Below are positions 17,124-26,204 of a DNA stretch of 64,000 nucleotides, one piece after another. This DNA is from Vibrio sp. NTOU-M3. Its GTDB lineage: Bacteria; Pseudomonadota; Gammaproteobacteria; Enterobacterales; Vibrionaceae. The notes beneath the pieces were generated by a model, which searched no databases, was not told the DNA's origin, and worked only from the letters and a program-made list of their open reading frames with translations. How positions within the stretch are numbered: position 1 is the first letter of the stretch; the number at the start of each line of letters is the position of its first letter. The stretch covers positions 868,001 through 932,000 of the forward strand of contig NZ_CP162101.1 in the NCBI RefSeq assembly GCF_040869035.1, given 5' to 3'. The position numbers were made by a program, and so were the translations under genes.

Positions 17124-19139
17124 TTATCCCAGTTCAGAGCATACTTTTTTTTGTATTCCCGGAGGGGCAGGTTCGTAATGACTTAATGTCATATTGAACA
17201 TGCCTTGTCCGCCAGTGAGTGAACGAAGACGTCGTGCATAATCTTGCAGTTCATTGATAGGCGATTTGGCCTGCATTAAGGTAAAGTTATTTGCTTGTGG
17301 TTCGGTGCTCTCGATTAAACCTCGGTTGGCAGAGAGATCGCCAGAAACATCCCCAACATTGTTGGTCGGAATTGTCAGTTCCATTTGAACAATGGGCTCT
17401 AAAACAATAGGGGCGGCTTGTTCAACGGCTTCCAAAAATGCTTTTTTCCCAGCAATAACGAATGCGATCTCTTTCGAATCAACGGAATGGTATTTGCCGT
17501 CAAAAACCGTGACCTCAACATCTTTGATTGGGTTACCGGATATCGCGCCTTCTTCAACTGCTTGCAGGATGCCTTTTTCGACCGCAGGAATTAAAGAAGT
17601 TGGGATGGCACCACCCACAACCTTATTAATGAACTTGAAGCCGCTGCCTCTTTCTAGTGGTCGTACACTCAGTTTCACTTCGCCAAATTGACCGGCACCA
17701 CCACTTTGCTTTTTGTGGCGGTAATGGCCTTCGGCTGGCTTGGTGATGGTTTCAAAGTATTCCACGCTTGGTTGGCTGGTTTCTAGCTGGAGCTTGTAGA
17801 CATCAGCCATTTTTTCCAAGGCTACCTTGAGATGAAATTCGCCTTGTCCACTGAGGACGGTTTCATTGGTTCGTTTACGATGCTCGACTTTCAGTGAAGG
17901 GTCTTCACTGGCAATACGGTTTAGTACTTCTCCTAATTTTTGTTCGTCGCCACGTTTGACGGGTTTAATGCTCAAACTGTACATGGATTCAGGGAAGTTG
18001 AGTGTTTTTAAGCTGACGTCATCTTCCTCATGGGAGTCGTGCACAATTGCGTCAAACTCAAGGTCATCGACCTTAGCTAATACGCAAAAATCTCCCGCCA
18101 ATGCACGTGAAATTTCACTTCGTTGCTTGCCTTGCAGTTGATATAGATGGCCGACTTTGAAGGCTTTATTGCTGTCGCCTATGAATAGCTGACTACCGGT
18201 ATTAATCTCACCTTGATAGACACGTAAATAGGCCAGTTTCCCCATGTAAGGATCGACGCTGACTTTGTATACGTGAGCAACGCTGTGCTCCAATGTTTCA
18301 CAATTGACTTTGATTTTTTGCCCATTTTTCTCCAGTAGTGGCGGATTGCCCTCGTTTGGCATTGGCATAATTTCAGAAAGTACATCAAGTAGCAGCTCAA
18401 CCCCAGCGCCTGTTTGTGCTGAAACAAAACAGATAGGGAGCACGTGCCCAGTACGCAGGGCTTCCTCAAATGGGTCGTGTAACTGCTCTGGGGTGAGAGC
18501 AGAGCCTTGCTCAAGGTAAAGCGCCATTAGGTCTTCATCTAACTCTACGACTTGGTCAATGAGGCGTTCATGCGTTGAAGTGACGTCGGAAATACAGGTT
18601 GAAGCTTGCTCGTTTGGTTCAAAGTAACAATCTACCACTTCGGTGCAATCAGCAGAGGGTAGGTTGATGGGGAGGCAACTGTCGCCAAAGTGGTGCTCAA
18701 TGTGCTGTAAAATTTCTTCAAGTTTATTGGCGTGGCTGTCGAGCTTATTGATGATGATCATCTGGCATTTTTGTTGCTCTTTAGCGAAGGCATATAACCG
18801 ATCGGATACTTGATTGATTGGCATTTGAGGGTCGATAACCAAAGCCGATGTTTCAACCGCAGGGTAAATACTGAGTGTTCGACCAAGCAACTCGGCTTGT
18901 CCGGGGGTATCGATAATATTGAGGCGATGTTTTTTCCAGCTCAGAGCGACTGGAGTCGCTTCAATACTGTGTTGGTAATGAATAGATTGGTTATCAAAGT
19001 CGGTGACGGTATCTCCTTTGTCAACACTACCAAGGTGCGTGGTGGTATGAGTGGTGTACAAGAGCTTTTCGATGAGGGTTGTCTTGCCACTACCAGATTG
19101 ACCAACAAAGGCGATATTACGGATCTTGTTGATGGGCAT
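17124..19139 (-). CDS. elongation factor G paralogue (EF-G-like translational GTPase)
   Basis: 671 aa. GTPase motifs: P-loop GQSGSGKTTL (residues about 13-22), DTPGQ (G3) and NKLD (G4), then domain II and the EF-G domains III-V ('GQGEFHLKVALEKM', 'GQFGEVKLSVRPLERGSGFKF', 'GDVSGDLSANRG'). It is shorter than canonical EF-G (about 700 aa) and lies outside any str operon, so it is a second-copy, divergent EF-G. Such paralogues may act in ribosome rescue, recycling or stress and cannot be assigned more precisely. Ribosome-binding site AAGGAA lies just after a large leader hairpin. Confidence 0.83.
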   Translation of the reverse strand: MPINKIRNIAFVGQSGSGKTTLIEKLLYTTHTTTHLGSVDKGDTVTDFDNQSIHYQHSIEATPVALSWKKHRLNIIDTPGQAELLGRTLSIYPAVETSALVIDPQMPINQVSDRLYAFAKEQQKCQMIIINKLDSHANKLEEILQHIEHHFGDSCLPINLPSADCTEVVDCYFEPNEQASTCISDVTSTHERLIDQVVELDEDLMALYLEQGSALTPEQLHDPFEEALRTGHVLPICFVSAQTGAGVELLLDVLSEIMPMPNEGNPPLLEKNGQKIKVNCETLEHSVAHVYKVSVDPYMGKLAYLRVYQGEINTGSQLFIGDSNKAFKVGHLYQLQGKQRSEISRALAGDFCVLAKVDDLEFDAIVHDSHEEDDVSLKTLNFPESMYSLSIKPVKRGDEQKLGEVLNRIASEDPSLKVEHRKRTNETVLSGQGEFHLKVALEKMADVYKLQLETSQPSVEYFETITKPAEGHYRHKKQSGGAGQFGEVKLSVRPLERGSGFKFINKVVGGAIPTSLIPAVEKGILQAVEEGAISGNPIKDVEVTVFDGKYHSVDSKEIAFVIAGKKAFLEAVEQAAPIVLEPIVQMELTIPTNNVGDVSGDLSANRGLIESTEPQANNFTLMQAKSPINELQDYARRLRSLTGGQGMFNMTLSHYEPAPPGIQKKVCSELG

Positions 19140-19152
19140 AGTGAGTTCCTTA

Positions 19153-19219
19153 CAAAATGAAAGACGAAAGACCTTGGAGTAGGCGGGATTACCGCCTGCC
19201 CGTCTTCCATGTCATTTTG
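19153..19219 (-). promoter_or_regulatory. structured 5' leader of the EF-G paralogue
   Basis: On the minus strand an extended stem ends two bases before the AAGGAA ribosome-binding site. Paired blocks: CAAAATGA with TCATTTTG (19153-19160 / 19212-19219), AAGAC with GTCTT (19161-19165 / 19202-19206) and AGGCGG with CCGCCT (19181-19186 / 19192-19197). The outer stem could influence access to the ribosome-binding site. Confidence 0.45.
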
Positions 19220-19348
19220 CGGATGACTCGGTACATACACTCCCCAAACAAGGATGAGAGTTTTCAGTATGCAGTAATATCCTTATTGTTTATGTGACTT
19301 ATTTCACTGGTGATGATTTAAGCAAGTAAAATGTTGGTGAGTTCTTAT

Positions 19349-19378
19349 AAGCCAGAATCCGATGGCAGATTCTGGCTT
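19349..19378 (-). terminator. hairpin downstream of the diguanylate cyclase gene
   Basis: 11-bp perfect stem AAGCCAGAATC / GATTCTGGCTT with an 8-nt loop, 20 bases after the cyclase stop. The minus-strand tail is TATAAG, not a proper T-run, so termination strength is uncertain. Confidence 0.5.
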
Positions 19379-19397
19379 TAGAGTGGGATTAGTTGGA

Positions 19398-21194
19398 TTA
19401 TTCGCAGGCGATCACGAGGTTACGTCCACGATTTTTAGCTTTGTAGAGGCAACGATCAGCAGCTGAAAGTGCTTTTGAAACATCAGTACTCTGCCATTCA
19501 GTGATGCCGATGCTTACGGTGACGGGCTCGGCATGCTCTAGCCCAAGAGAATAGAGCAATTGGCTTTCGACACGATGACGGATTCGCTCGGCGATGATAA
19601 CGCCATACTCAAGGCTTGTTTCTGGCAAAATCAGTGCAAACTCTTCACCGCCCATCCGGCCAAACACATCATTGCCCCGGATTTCACTTGATACTAACGT
19701 ACAAAATGTTTTAAGAACCGCATCGCCAGCAGGGTGACCATAGGTATCATTGATGGTTTTGAAGTGATCGAGGTCGAGCATACATACACAGGCGGGAATA
19801 TTCATTCGCCTGATGTCATCTGCCATGGACAATAAGGCACGTCGGTTTAGCACGCCCGTTAATGGGTCTTGTCTAACGAGTTCTACGAGCTGTGACTCTT
19901 TGTGTTTAATGGTTGAGGCCATGCTTGAAAATGCATTGAACAGGTCACCAATTTCATCGTCTCGTAGCATGTACTCGGTTTTCACTTTTCGCCCCATGGA
20001 AAGATCGCCCACTCGGCGGCGCAATATGGCAATTGGGGCGGCAATATAGCGTGATAGCGACAAGGTCAGAATGATAAACAGGATCAGTGTGATCATTAGG
20101 TACAACAGCACTTCTCGTAGTAGTTCATCACACTGTTTTTCCAATTCCTGCATGGGAACAAACACCAACATACTGACGCCGTATTTGTGTGCGTCAGGGG
20201 CGTTCGGTGCGTATCTAAAGTGGACTAAGTGCCGTTTTAAGGAGACAGGAATATTGATGTTGACCAACACACCACCTAAATCATTGCGTATTTGCGGCTG
20301 GCTTGTTTGGTTGATCTTATGACGAGCAAGTTGCTCCCCTTCTAAATAGCTGGTGGCGGATAGGAGCTGCATGTTTTCATTCAGTACCAGCGCTACATCA
20401 ACCTCTTTGAAGTCATTCGCCAATAGGTTTTTCTTGATCTCAAAGAGTTGGTCTTCAACTTGAGTTTTATCCAGCACCACGGTGTAAAAGCCAATCAACT
20501 CTTTTTTACAATTGAGCATTGGGCGCGAGTAAAAGTAGGTTTCTGTTTCGAAAATAAGTCCGAGGTCGGCGACTTTGTCACTACTTGCAAGTTCAACGAT
20601 TGTTTTTGGTAATTGCTTTCGTTCCCGCAGTACCAGTAAGCGGCTATTTAGCTCACGATTGGCGGCCGAGTTTTCTTCGCCCCGGTTCTTTAGCGCATAA
20701 ATGGCATTCTCAACTTCACGCTCTTGGCGTACGGCTTCAGGGTATTGCTTGGACCACTGCTCATAAGAATCATAAAGCCGATCGACAGTTAAGTCGGATA
20801 ATACTCGCGTGTTAAGAATGTTCTGCCGCAGCACGTAACGGTTACTGCTATTTGGCGAGAGTGTCGAAAAACTGACTATCCCGTTTAGATCAGACACGAT
20901 AAGCGCAGAAAAACCATTGCCATAACTCAATGCACTGGAAGCCATTTCCGCGATTGGGCGTTGCCCTTCAAAACAACGGTTAAGCTCCAGACTCAGGCGA
21001 TCAAACTCGTCAAAACGCCCCTCTATCGAGTGACCAAGCTCGTGTGCTCCCAATGTGGCCGCAAGTTGGCTACTTTGAAACACATGATCAATGATGATTT
21101 TTTCTCGTGCTTGATAATAAGCATAACTAAACAAAACTATGGATATTGCCAAAGGCAACAATATCAAAAACACTTTAACACTGAGTTTATTCAT
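19398..21194 (-). CDS. membrane diguanylate cyclase (periplasmic sensor, HAMP, GGDEF)
   Basis: 598 aa. TM1 at residues about 7-25, a large periplasmic sensor (about 26-345), TM2 (about 346-370), HAMP (about 371-425) and a C-terminal GGDEF domain. The active site reads GGEEF, and the RGND five residues upstream is an intact inhibitory I-site (RxxD), so it should make cyclic-di-GMP with product feedback. The ATG overlaps the stop of the upstream periplasmic binding protein gene (ATGAATAA), so the two are translationally coupled; ligand-loaded binding protein may talk to the sensor domain. No EAL domain. Confidence 0.87.
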   Translation of the reverse strand: MNKLSVKVFLILLPLAISIVLFSYAYYQAREKIIIDHVFQSSQLAATLGAHELGHSIEGRFDEFDRLSLELNRCFEGQRPIAEMASSALSYGNGFSALIVSDLNGIVSFSTLSPNSSNRYVLRQNILNTRVLSDLTVDRLYDSYEQWSKQYPEAVRQEREVENAIYALKNRGEENSAANRELNSRLLVLRERKQLPKTIVELASSDKVADLGLIFETETYFYSRPMLNCKKELIGFYTVVLDKTQVEDQLFEIKKNLLANDFKEVDVALVLNENMQLLSATSYLEGEQLARHKINQTSQPQIRNDLGGVLVNINIPVSLKRHLVHFRYAPNAPDAHKYGVSMLVFVPMQELEKQCDELLREVLLYLMITLILFIILTLSLSRYIAAPIAILRRRVGDLSMGRKVKTEYMLRDDEIGDLFNAFSSMASTIKHKESQLVELVRQDPLTGVLNRRALLSMADDIRRMNIPACVCMLDLDHFKTINDTYGHPAGDAVLKTFCTLVSSEIRGNDVFGRMGGEEFALILPETSLEYGVIIAERIRHRVESQLLYSLGLEHAEPVTVSIGITEWQSTDVSKALSAADRCLYKAKNRGRNLVIACE

Positions 21195-22356
21195 CCACTA
21201 TATTTCTTTGATCTTGTGGGGTAATGATGCCGAGATTCTTAATAACAGTGAGGTCGCCGTTATTAAACTGCCCTAGATACATCGGCAAATTAAAGTGATG
21301 ATCGACCCGTAGGCTGACTTTAGCATCACCGTCATAGAGCGTTATATTTTGCAACTGATTAACGGTTGTCTCTTTATTGAATTCTCCTGAAGCTTCAATG
21401 GCTTTTTTAAGAATGAACATCAAATCATAATGCGATTTACTTGAGTAAGTGACGACACTTTCGTAACCATGGAACTTGCGATAATCCTCGACAAACTTTT
21501 GCGCCGTAGAGGTGTCGAGTTCATTAAAGAAATGGAGCGCAGTCAGTACCCCATTTAATGCCGCACTGTCGACATTACTTAAGTAGGTTTCATCGGCTGC
21601 AAATGCAACCACTTGGATGTTGCGACCAAAATCAAAATTGGTCATTTGAGAGAGGAACTGGAAGCCGTCTGCGCCAGGCAAAATTAGCATCAGCGTTTGG
21701 GCGCCCGAGTCTTTGATGCGTTGGAAGACGGGCTGGTAGTTTTCTACACCAAATGCCGTGAACTCGACGTTGGTTACCTGACCATGATTTCGGTCAACCT
21801 CTTCAACAATGTGCTCCGACATTTTATGTGGCCAAATATAGTCGTAACCAAAGATATAAAATTTATCACCGACATTTTCGGTTAGATAAGGAACGACAGG
21901 AGTAATGTAATGTTCAGGGATGGTGCTGTAGCAGATCAAGTAGCGACTAAAATGTCGTCCTTCATAGTCGATGCCGTAAAGCATTGGTGTTTTAAACTCA
22001 TCGGCGATCTCTGACATTGCATAGCGTGATGAACTGCTCACTGGCCCAAGCAACGCGAACACATTCTCAACCTGAACGAGCTCACGGCTAAAGGCGACGG
22101 TTTTGGCTGGATCTGTTTGATTATCTTTTACGATGAGGCTTAACGGTCGACCAAGCACACCACCTTGAGCGTTAATTTGATCCACTGCTAACTGAGCGCC
22201 TTTTAATGCTTGTTGTCCATATACCGCGAATGTTCCGGTTAACGGCAACACCACTCCGACCTTTATCGGTTCTTTCGCTGGCGAGCAGCTAAATAAAAAC
22301 ACGCAAATAAAGGCCACAAATAATGGCCTATTTGGTACCCACTTTTTCATCACCAC
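21187..22356 (-). CDS. LivK-like periplasmic binding lipoprotein (type 1 fold)
   Basis: 389 aa. Lipoprotein signal (FLFSC, Cys near residue 24). The mature part is a type 1 periplasmic binding protein of the branched-chain amino acid/amide group: 'IKVGVVLPLTGTFAVYGQQALKGAQLAVDQINAQGGVLGRPL' pattern at the start and 'YSSKSHYDLMFILKKAIEASG' near the end. No permease or ATPase gene accompanies it; the next gene, overlapping by 8 bases, is a diguanylate cyclase. It therefore probably works as a receptor in signalling instead of transport. Confidence 0.85.
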   Translation of the reverse strand: MVMKKWVPNRPLFVAFICVFLFSCSPAKEPIKVGVVLPLTGTFAVYGQQALKGAQLAVDQINAQGGVLGRPLSLIVKDNQTDPAKTVAFSRELVQVENVFALLGPVSSSSRYAMSEIADEFKTPMLYGIDYEGRHFSRYLICYSTIPEHYITPVVPYLTENVGDKFYIFGYDYIWPHKMSEHIVEEVDRNHGQVTNVEFTAFGVENYQPVFQRIKDSGAQTLMLILPGADGFQFLSQMTNFDFGRNIQVVAFAADETYLSNVDSAALNGVLTALHFFNELDTSTAQKFVEDYRKFHGYESVVTYSSKSHYDLMFILKKAIEASGEFNKETTVNQLQNITLYDGDAKVSLRVDHHFNLPMYLGQFNNGDLTVIKNLGIITPQDQRNIVDE

Positions 22357-22658
22357 ACGCTACCTGAATAATGTTATCAACTTATTTATTAATAAAAGTC
22401 CACAAACTTGGGTTAGTAAAGATGTTACATTTTCAAGTCTATAGTTTAATTATTATTAATTTTATCAGGCGTTTTTATAAAAACCATAGTGTCGGTATAT
22501 GGTTTGGCGTCAAAAATACGTCAATATTTAGCTTTTTATGATATTAAAAGCATATATTTTATGTGGTTAATTTTACTTAGTGTGAATTTACATTGTAAAT
22601 TCACACTAAGTTGCATATCACGTGCACTTCTTTTGAGCTCTCAATATAAACATTTGGT
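22357..22658. promoter_or_regulatory. intergenic region with a 37-base perfect palindrome
   Basis: 302 AT-rich bases between two minus-strand genes. It holds the palindrome at 22575-22611 described separately. The 90 bases next to 22356 should carry the promoter of the binding-protein/cyclase operon, but I see no clear -35/-10 pair. Confidence 0.4.
22575..22611. repeat. 37-base perfect inverted repeat
   Basis: 18-base arms ACTTAGTGTGAATTTACA and its exact complement around a single T. It lies 47 bases past the stop of the sugar-binding-protein gene. No T-run follows on either strand, and the near-zero loop is unusual for a terminator. Confidence 0.75.
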
Positions 22659-23891
22659 CTAATTACTTTCGGCAATACCAATAATACGTTTGATCATGTC
22701 ATCAGCAGTAACACTTTTGTCGCGATAAAAGCGGAAGATTGCGGAATTCATGGCTTGTTGAGCGACGGGATTAAGCGCCATCGAGTCAGTCATGCTAGGG
22801 GCTGCACGCCCTTGTTGAACTGCGCGTTTGAAGTCTTGATAGGATTGTTGCTGACAGTCATTGAAATGGCGCATATCAATATCAAGCCGAGGTGGAATGG
22901 AACCCTTAAGCTTATTGAAGCGGATCTGAAAATCACGATTCGCCATAATAGTCGCAAGCTTATTCGCTTGTTGATGCGAAGTCATGTTGCCAGACATGAA
23001 GATAAAGCTGTCCATATTGTAGAGGAAAATGTCATGGGATTGTGGTGCTGGATAACAAGCGATCTGCTGGGGGACTGATTTACCGCGAGCAAGTAAGTCT
23101 CCGAGAATCCAATCTCCTCCCAACTGAAACAGAGCACGGTCTTCTGCAAGCGCTTGGGTGGCGGTATCCCACTTTTGACTGGGTTCAAGCTTTTCAAGTA
23201 ATAAACTGAGGCGGCGAAATTTCTTAAGTGCACGGCGCATTTGAGGGGAATCAATCTGTTCCGGTTTTAACTGCACCAATGCTGTTTTGTAAAACTCAAC
23301 ACCACCATAGGCAATGATCAAGCTTTCAAAAAGCTGGGCGATTTGCCACGGTTGTTCGCCAATTGCCAGCGGGATAATTCCTTGAGCTTTAGCGGCTTCC
23401 ATAGCGGACAACATCTCTTCCCACGTTTGTGGCGGAGTGAGCTGAAGTTTGCTGAGCAAGGTGTTGTTAACCCACAACCAGTTTAAGCGATGCAATGTCA
23501 TGGGGAGCGCAACATAACCATTGATGGTCTTATTGATATCAATGGCAAGTGGGTACAAGGTTTGTTCCCAACGCTGAGCGTTTGCGGTTGGGTTTAAGTT
23601 GTAGAGAATACCAATGGCATCCCACGCTTTAATACTGGGTCCCTCGATTTGTGCAAAGGTGGGAGTATTCCCCGCCAGTGCGCGTGCTTGAAGCACAGTA
23701 AGTGCGCTGTCACCTCCGCCTCCGGTTACTGGCGACATCGAGATGGGCATATTGTGTTTTTCTAACTCTTGTTTTAGCTCATTGAGGGCTCGCTGTTCAC
23801 CTTGTGATGTCCACCAATGGAGGAATTCTACTTGGGCCATTGTTGTGTGGCTAAATAGCAAAGAAGTCATCAGTGCCATTGTTTTTGTCAT
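22659..23891 (-). CDS. ABC-type sugar-binding protein encoded with a two-component system
   Basis: 410 aa with a signal peptide (cut after TMA, about residue 19). Start of mature part VEFLHWWTSQGE and the later 'GDSALTVLQARALAGNTPTFAQIEGPSIKAWDAIG' are typical of carbohydrate-binding proteins of the family 1 (glucose/mannose, GtsA-like) group. No permease or ATPase lies nearby. It starts one base after the histidine kinase stop region (AGAGG ribosome-binding site inside the kinase 3' end), making a response regulator-kinase-binding protein operon. It may present a sugar to the kinase sensor domain, or feed a distant transporter. Confidence 0.83.
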   Translation of the reverse strand: MTKTMALMTSLLFSHTTMAQVEFLHWWTSQGEQRALNELKQELEKHNMPISMSPVTGGGGDSALTVLQARALAGNTPTFAQIEGPSIKAWDAIGILYNLNPTANAQRWEQTLYPLAIDINKTINGYVALPMTLHRLNWLWVNNTLLSKLQLTPPQTWEEMLSAMEAAKAQGIIPLAIGEQPWQIAQLFESLIIAYGGVEFYKTALVQLKPEQIDSPQMRRALKKFRRLSLLLEKLEPSQKWDTATQALAEDRALFQLGGDWILGDLLARGKSVPQQIACYPAPQSHDIFLYNMDSFIFMSGNMTSHQQANKLATIMANRDFQIRFNKLKGSIPPRLDIDMRHFNDCQQQSYQDFKRAVQQGRAAPSMTDSMALNPVAQQAMNSAIFRFYRDKSVTADDMIKRIIGIAESN

Positions 23892-23892
23892 A

Positions 23893-25323
23893 TTAGCCTC
23901 TTGGAAATATCAAACTTGCGTTAAGCCCACCGTTTGAAGTGAGGCTGAGTTGTAAATGCCCACCGTGCGCTTTAGCAATGCTTTGAGAGATGGTTAAGCC
24001 AAGTCCATTGCCTTCTTGTGTTGAATCCGCCCGAAAGTACGGAGCGCACAGCTTTTCTAGTACGTCGGCTGTTAAGCCATTACCTTCATCGGTGATGGTA
24101 AGGATTAACGCTTTATCACCGTCTTCAATGTTGATTTTGGCGCAAGTGCCATATTTGACGGCATTATCGATAAGGTTTTGTAGGCAACGCTTCATGGCAA
24201 GAGGCTTACCAATAAAAGGCTGTACTGCTTGGCCGTAGATAACAACTTGTTCTTGTTTATAGGGTAAGTTTTCAGTGATGTGGTGTAGCATTTGGTTAAT
24301 GTCAATCGGTTCGACATCTTCATGAATATCTGTTTCCCGTATACACTGCAACGCCCCTTTGACCATGAGATCCAAGTCATTCGCGAGCCGTGAAAATCGC
24401 TCTCTGTCACGATCGTCATCCAGCATTTCCGCTCGTAACTTAAGGCAGGCGATAGGGGTTTTTAAATCATGAGAGATCGAGCCAAATAACATATCTCTAT
24501 CTTGAATATAGCTGTCGATACGACGATTCATCTTGTTGAAGGCTCGAACGGCGGCACGCAGCTCATTACTGCCTTCCTCTTTAACTTCAGGCACGTTTAG
24601 GCGACTCGACATCAAGGTTGCCGCCTTAGCGAGACGGCGCATCGGGCGAATCTCTTTGCGTACAACAAACCACGTACAAATTAAGAGCAATAGCGCAGAC
24701 AAAGCTAAGGTCAGCCACTCTCGAACATCAAAATAACGGGTATGAAGCTGGATATAAGGAGCTGGAAGCACGGCTGCGAGATAAAACCATTCATTCGGTG
24801 CGACTTCGACTTGGATGACAAGAATGGGAGGATTGAGTGCGCCATACGAGAGCGAATAATGAGCCCACAACATAGGAAGCTCATCGATAGGTAATTCATT
24901 ATTGAAGACTCTGAGCTTGTCCCGACGGGTAAACTCAACATGGATATTGCCAATTTCAGACAATTCATTTGCAAGGACGTCATGAACCTCGTTTATTACA
25001 AGGGACTTACGTTCACTCTCGGGGAGTGGAGCCATATCGATTTGGTGATTGTTTAGGGAGACAAAGAAGCGGGTGCCTCCCATGTTCCTCAATTGGTTGA
25101 GTACTAAATGGCGATACTCCACAGGCAATGTCTGGAAGAAAGAGACGGTAGAGGATGCGCTCATCGCGAGGCTTCGCACTGTTGTCACTAGCCCTTGCTT
25201 GTCGCGATTACTGGTGTGTTGATACCAAATTGCCCCGGCAAGCAACTGCGCAAGAATGATCACGGTAAGAAGAAACAAGCTGGTACGGGTGGCAAGGGAG
25301 TTGGACCAGAATCTAACGTTCAT
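23893..25323 (-). CDS. sensor histidine kinase (EnvZ-type)
   Basis: 476 aa. TM1 (about 15-33), periplasmic domain (about 34-185), TM2 (about 190-210), HAMP (about 212-262), then the H-box SISHDLKTPIACLKLRAEML, N-box LIDNAVKYG, G1 DEGNGL and G2 GNGLGLTIS. The start overlaps the end of the response regulator by 11 bases. The partner is the OmpR-type regulator just upstream, and the binding-protein gene follows at once. Likely input: a sugar or sugar-binding protein in the periplasm, by analogy with glucose-sensing GtrS-type kinases (inference). Confidence 0.88.
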   Translation of the reverse strand: MNVRFWSNSLATRTSLFLLTVIILAQLLAGAIWYQHTSNRDKQGLVTTVRSLAMSASSTVSFFQTLPVEYRHLVLNQLRNMGGTRFFVSLNNHQIDMAPLPESERKSLVINEVHDVLANELSEIGNIHVEFTRRDKLRVFNNELPIDELPMLWAHYSLSYGALNPPILVIQVEVAPNEWFYLAAVLPAPYIQLHTRYFDVREWLTLALSALLLLICTWFVVRKEIRPMRRLAKAATLMSSRLNVPEVKEEGSNELRAAVRAFNKMNRRIDSYIQDRDMLFGSISHDLKTPIACLKLRAEMLDDDRDRERFSRLANDLDLMVKGALQCIRETDIHEDVEPIDINQMLHHITENLPYKQEQVVIYGQAVQPFIGKPLAMKRCLQNLIDNAVKYGTCAKINIEDGDKALILTITDEGNGLTADVLEKLCAPYFRADSTQEGNGLGLTISQSIAKAHGGHLQLSLTSNGGLNASLIFPRG

Positions 25324-26020
25324 AATGGACGTCCGTGGTCAGCATGTACCCTTTGTTACGTACTGTGAGGATTAAGGAGCGATCTTTGTCTTCCAAGTGA
25401 TGACGCAAACGGCTGATTTGGACATCGATTCCGCGCTCAAATGGATCCGCATCTCGGCCCCATATTTCACGAGCAATATCATCTCTGGATAAAATGGATT
25501 CGGCATGCGTAACAAAGAGGCTCAGCAAAGAGATATCTGCCCCACTAAGTTGTTTGATGTGATTGGTGGGTAAATGAATGAGTTGGCGTGTGACGGTATT
25601 CAATTGCCAGTCAGCAAAATTGACTTTCTTTGCTAACGTTGAGCTGCTAGTCAGCTGGCTACGACGTAAGATGGTTTTGATGCGCGCAAGTAGCTCTCGG
25701 GGGCTGAAAGATTTGGTGATGTAGTCATCGGCTCCCATTTCTAATCCTGCGACACGGTCTGCTTCTTCAGCAACGGCGGTGAGCATAATAATAGGGACGT
25801 CTGAGGTACGTCGCAGCTTCTGACACAATGTAAATCCATCGTCGCCGGGCATCATAATATCTAAAATAATCAGATCAGGTTTGTGTTGACCAAGCAGTGC
25901 CCACATAGCCTCACCATTCTCAGCCCCTAAAACCAGAAAACCGGCCTTACCTAAATAGTCGGAAAGTGCTTCGCGAAGCTCGGCGTTGTCGTCCACGACT
26001 AAAATCAACTTATCATCCAT
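25313..26020 (-). CDS. OmpR-family response regulator
   Basis: 235 aa. Receiver domain (residues 1-120) with the acidic pair in VVDDN, the phospho-acceptor in LIILDIMMPGDDG (Asp about 54), IIMLTA, and the conserved Lys in DDYITKSF. C-terminal winged-helix DNA-binding domain (about 135-232) ending 'DVQISRLRHHLEDKDRSLILTVRNKGY'. First gene of the regulator-kinase-binding-protein operon. GGAGG lies about 8 bases upstream of the ATG. Upstream is a repeated GTAAG-N6-CTTAC element that may be its own binding site. Confidence 0.9.
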   Translation of the reverse strand: MDDKLILVVDDNAELREALSDYLGKAGFLVLGAENGEAMWALLGQHKPDLIILDIMMPGDDGFTLCQKLRRTSDVPIIMLTAVAEEADRVAGLEMGADDYITKSFSPRELLARIKTILRRSQLTSSSTLAKKVNFADWQLNTVTRQLIHLPTNHIKQLSGADISLLSLFVTHAESILSRDDIAREIWGRDADPFERGIDVQISRLRHHLEDKDRSLILTVRNKGYMLTTDVHYER

Positions 26021-26115
26021 GCATTACCTCCCAGTCATACCGCCGGTAATGATGCGACAAGTTCGATCTGGTCTCAATTGATGGAAATATAAATTGCTGT
26101 ATGAGTGGTGTCTTT

Positions 26116-26137
26116 TTTGTAAGGATTTACTTACAAA
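26116..26137. promoter_or_regulatory. inverted repeat TTTGTAAG-N6-CTTACAAA, possible operator
   Basis: Perfect 8-6-8 inverted repeat, 96 bases upstream of the response regulator ATG. A second copy with the same GTAAG-N6-CTTAC core lies at 26348-26369. Position fits autoregulation of the two-component operon; the binding protein is unknown. Confidence 0.5.
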
Positions 26138-26204
26138 TGCATGACTGTGAAGAGACTTGCAATGTTTCATTTAACTTGTTGAATCCCTCGCAAACCACTG
26201 ACCA

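Noticed and set aside
22575..22611. Palindrome as CRP site or intrinsic terminator
   Set aside because: TGTGA and TCACA are present but 15 bases apart instead of 6, and there is no T-run or GC-rich stem.
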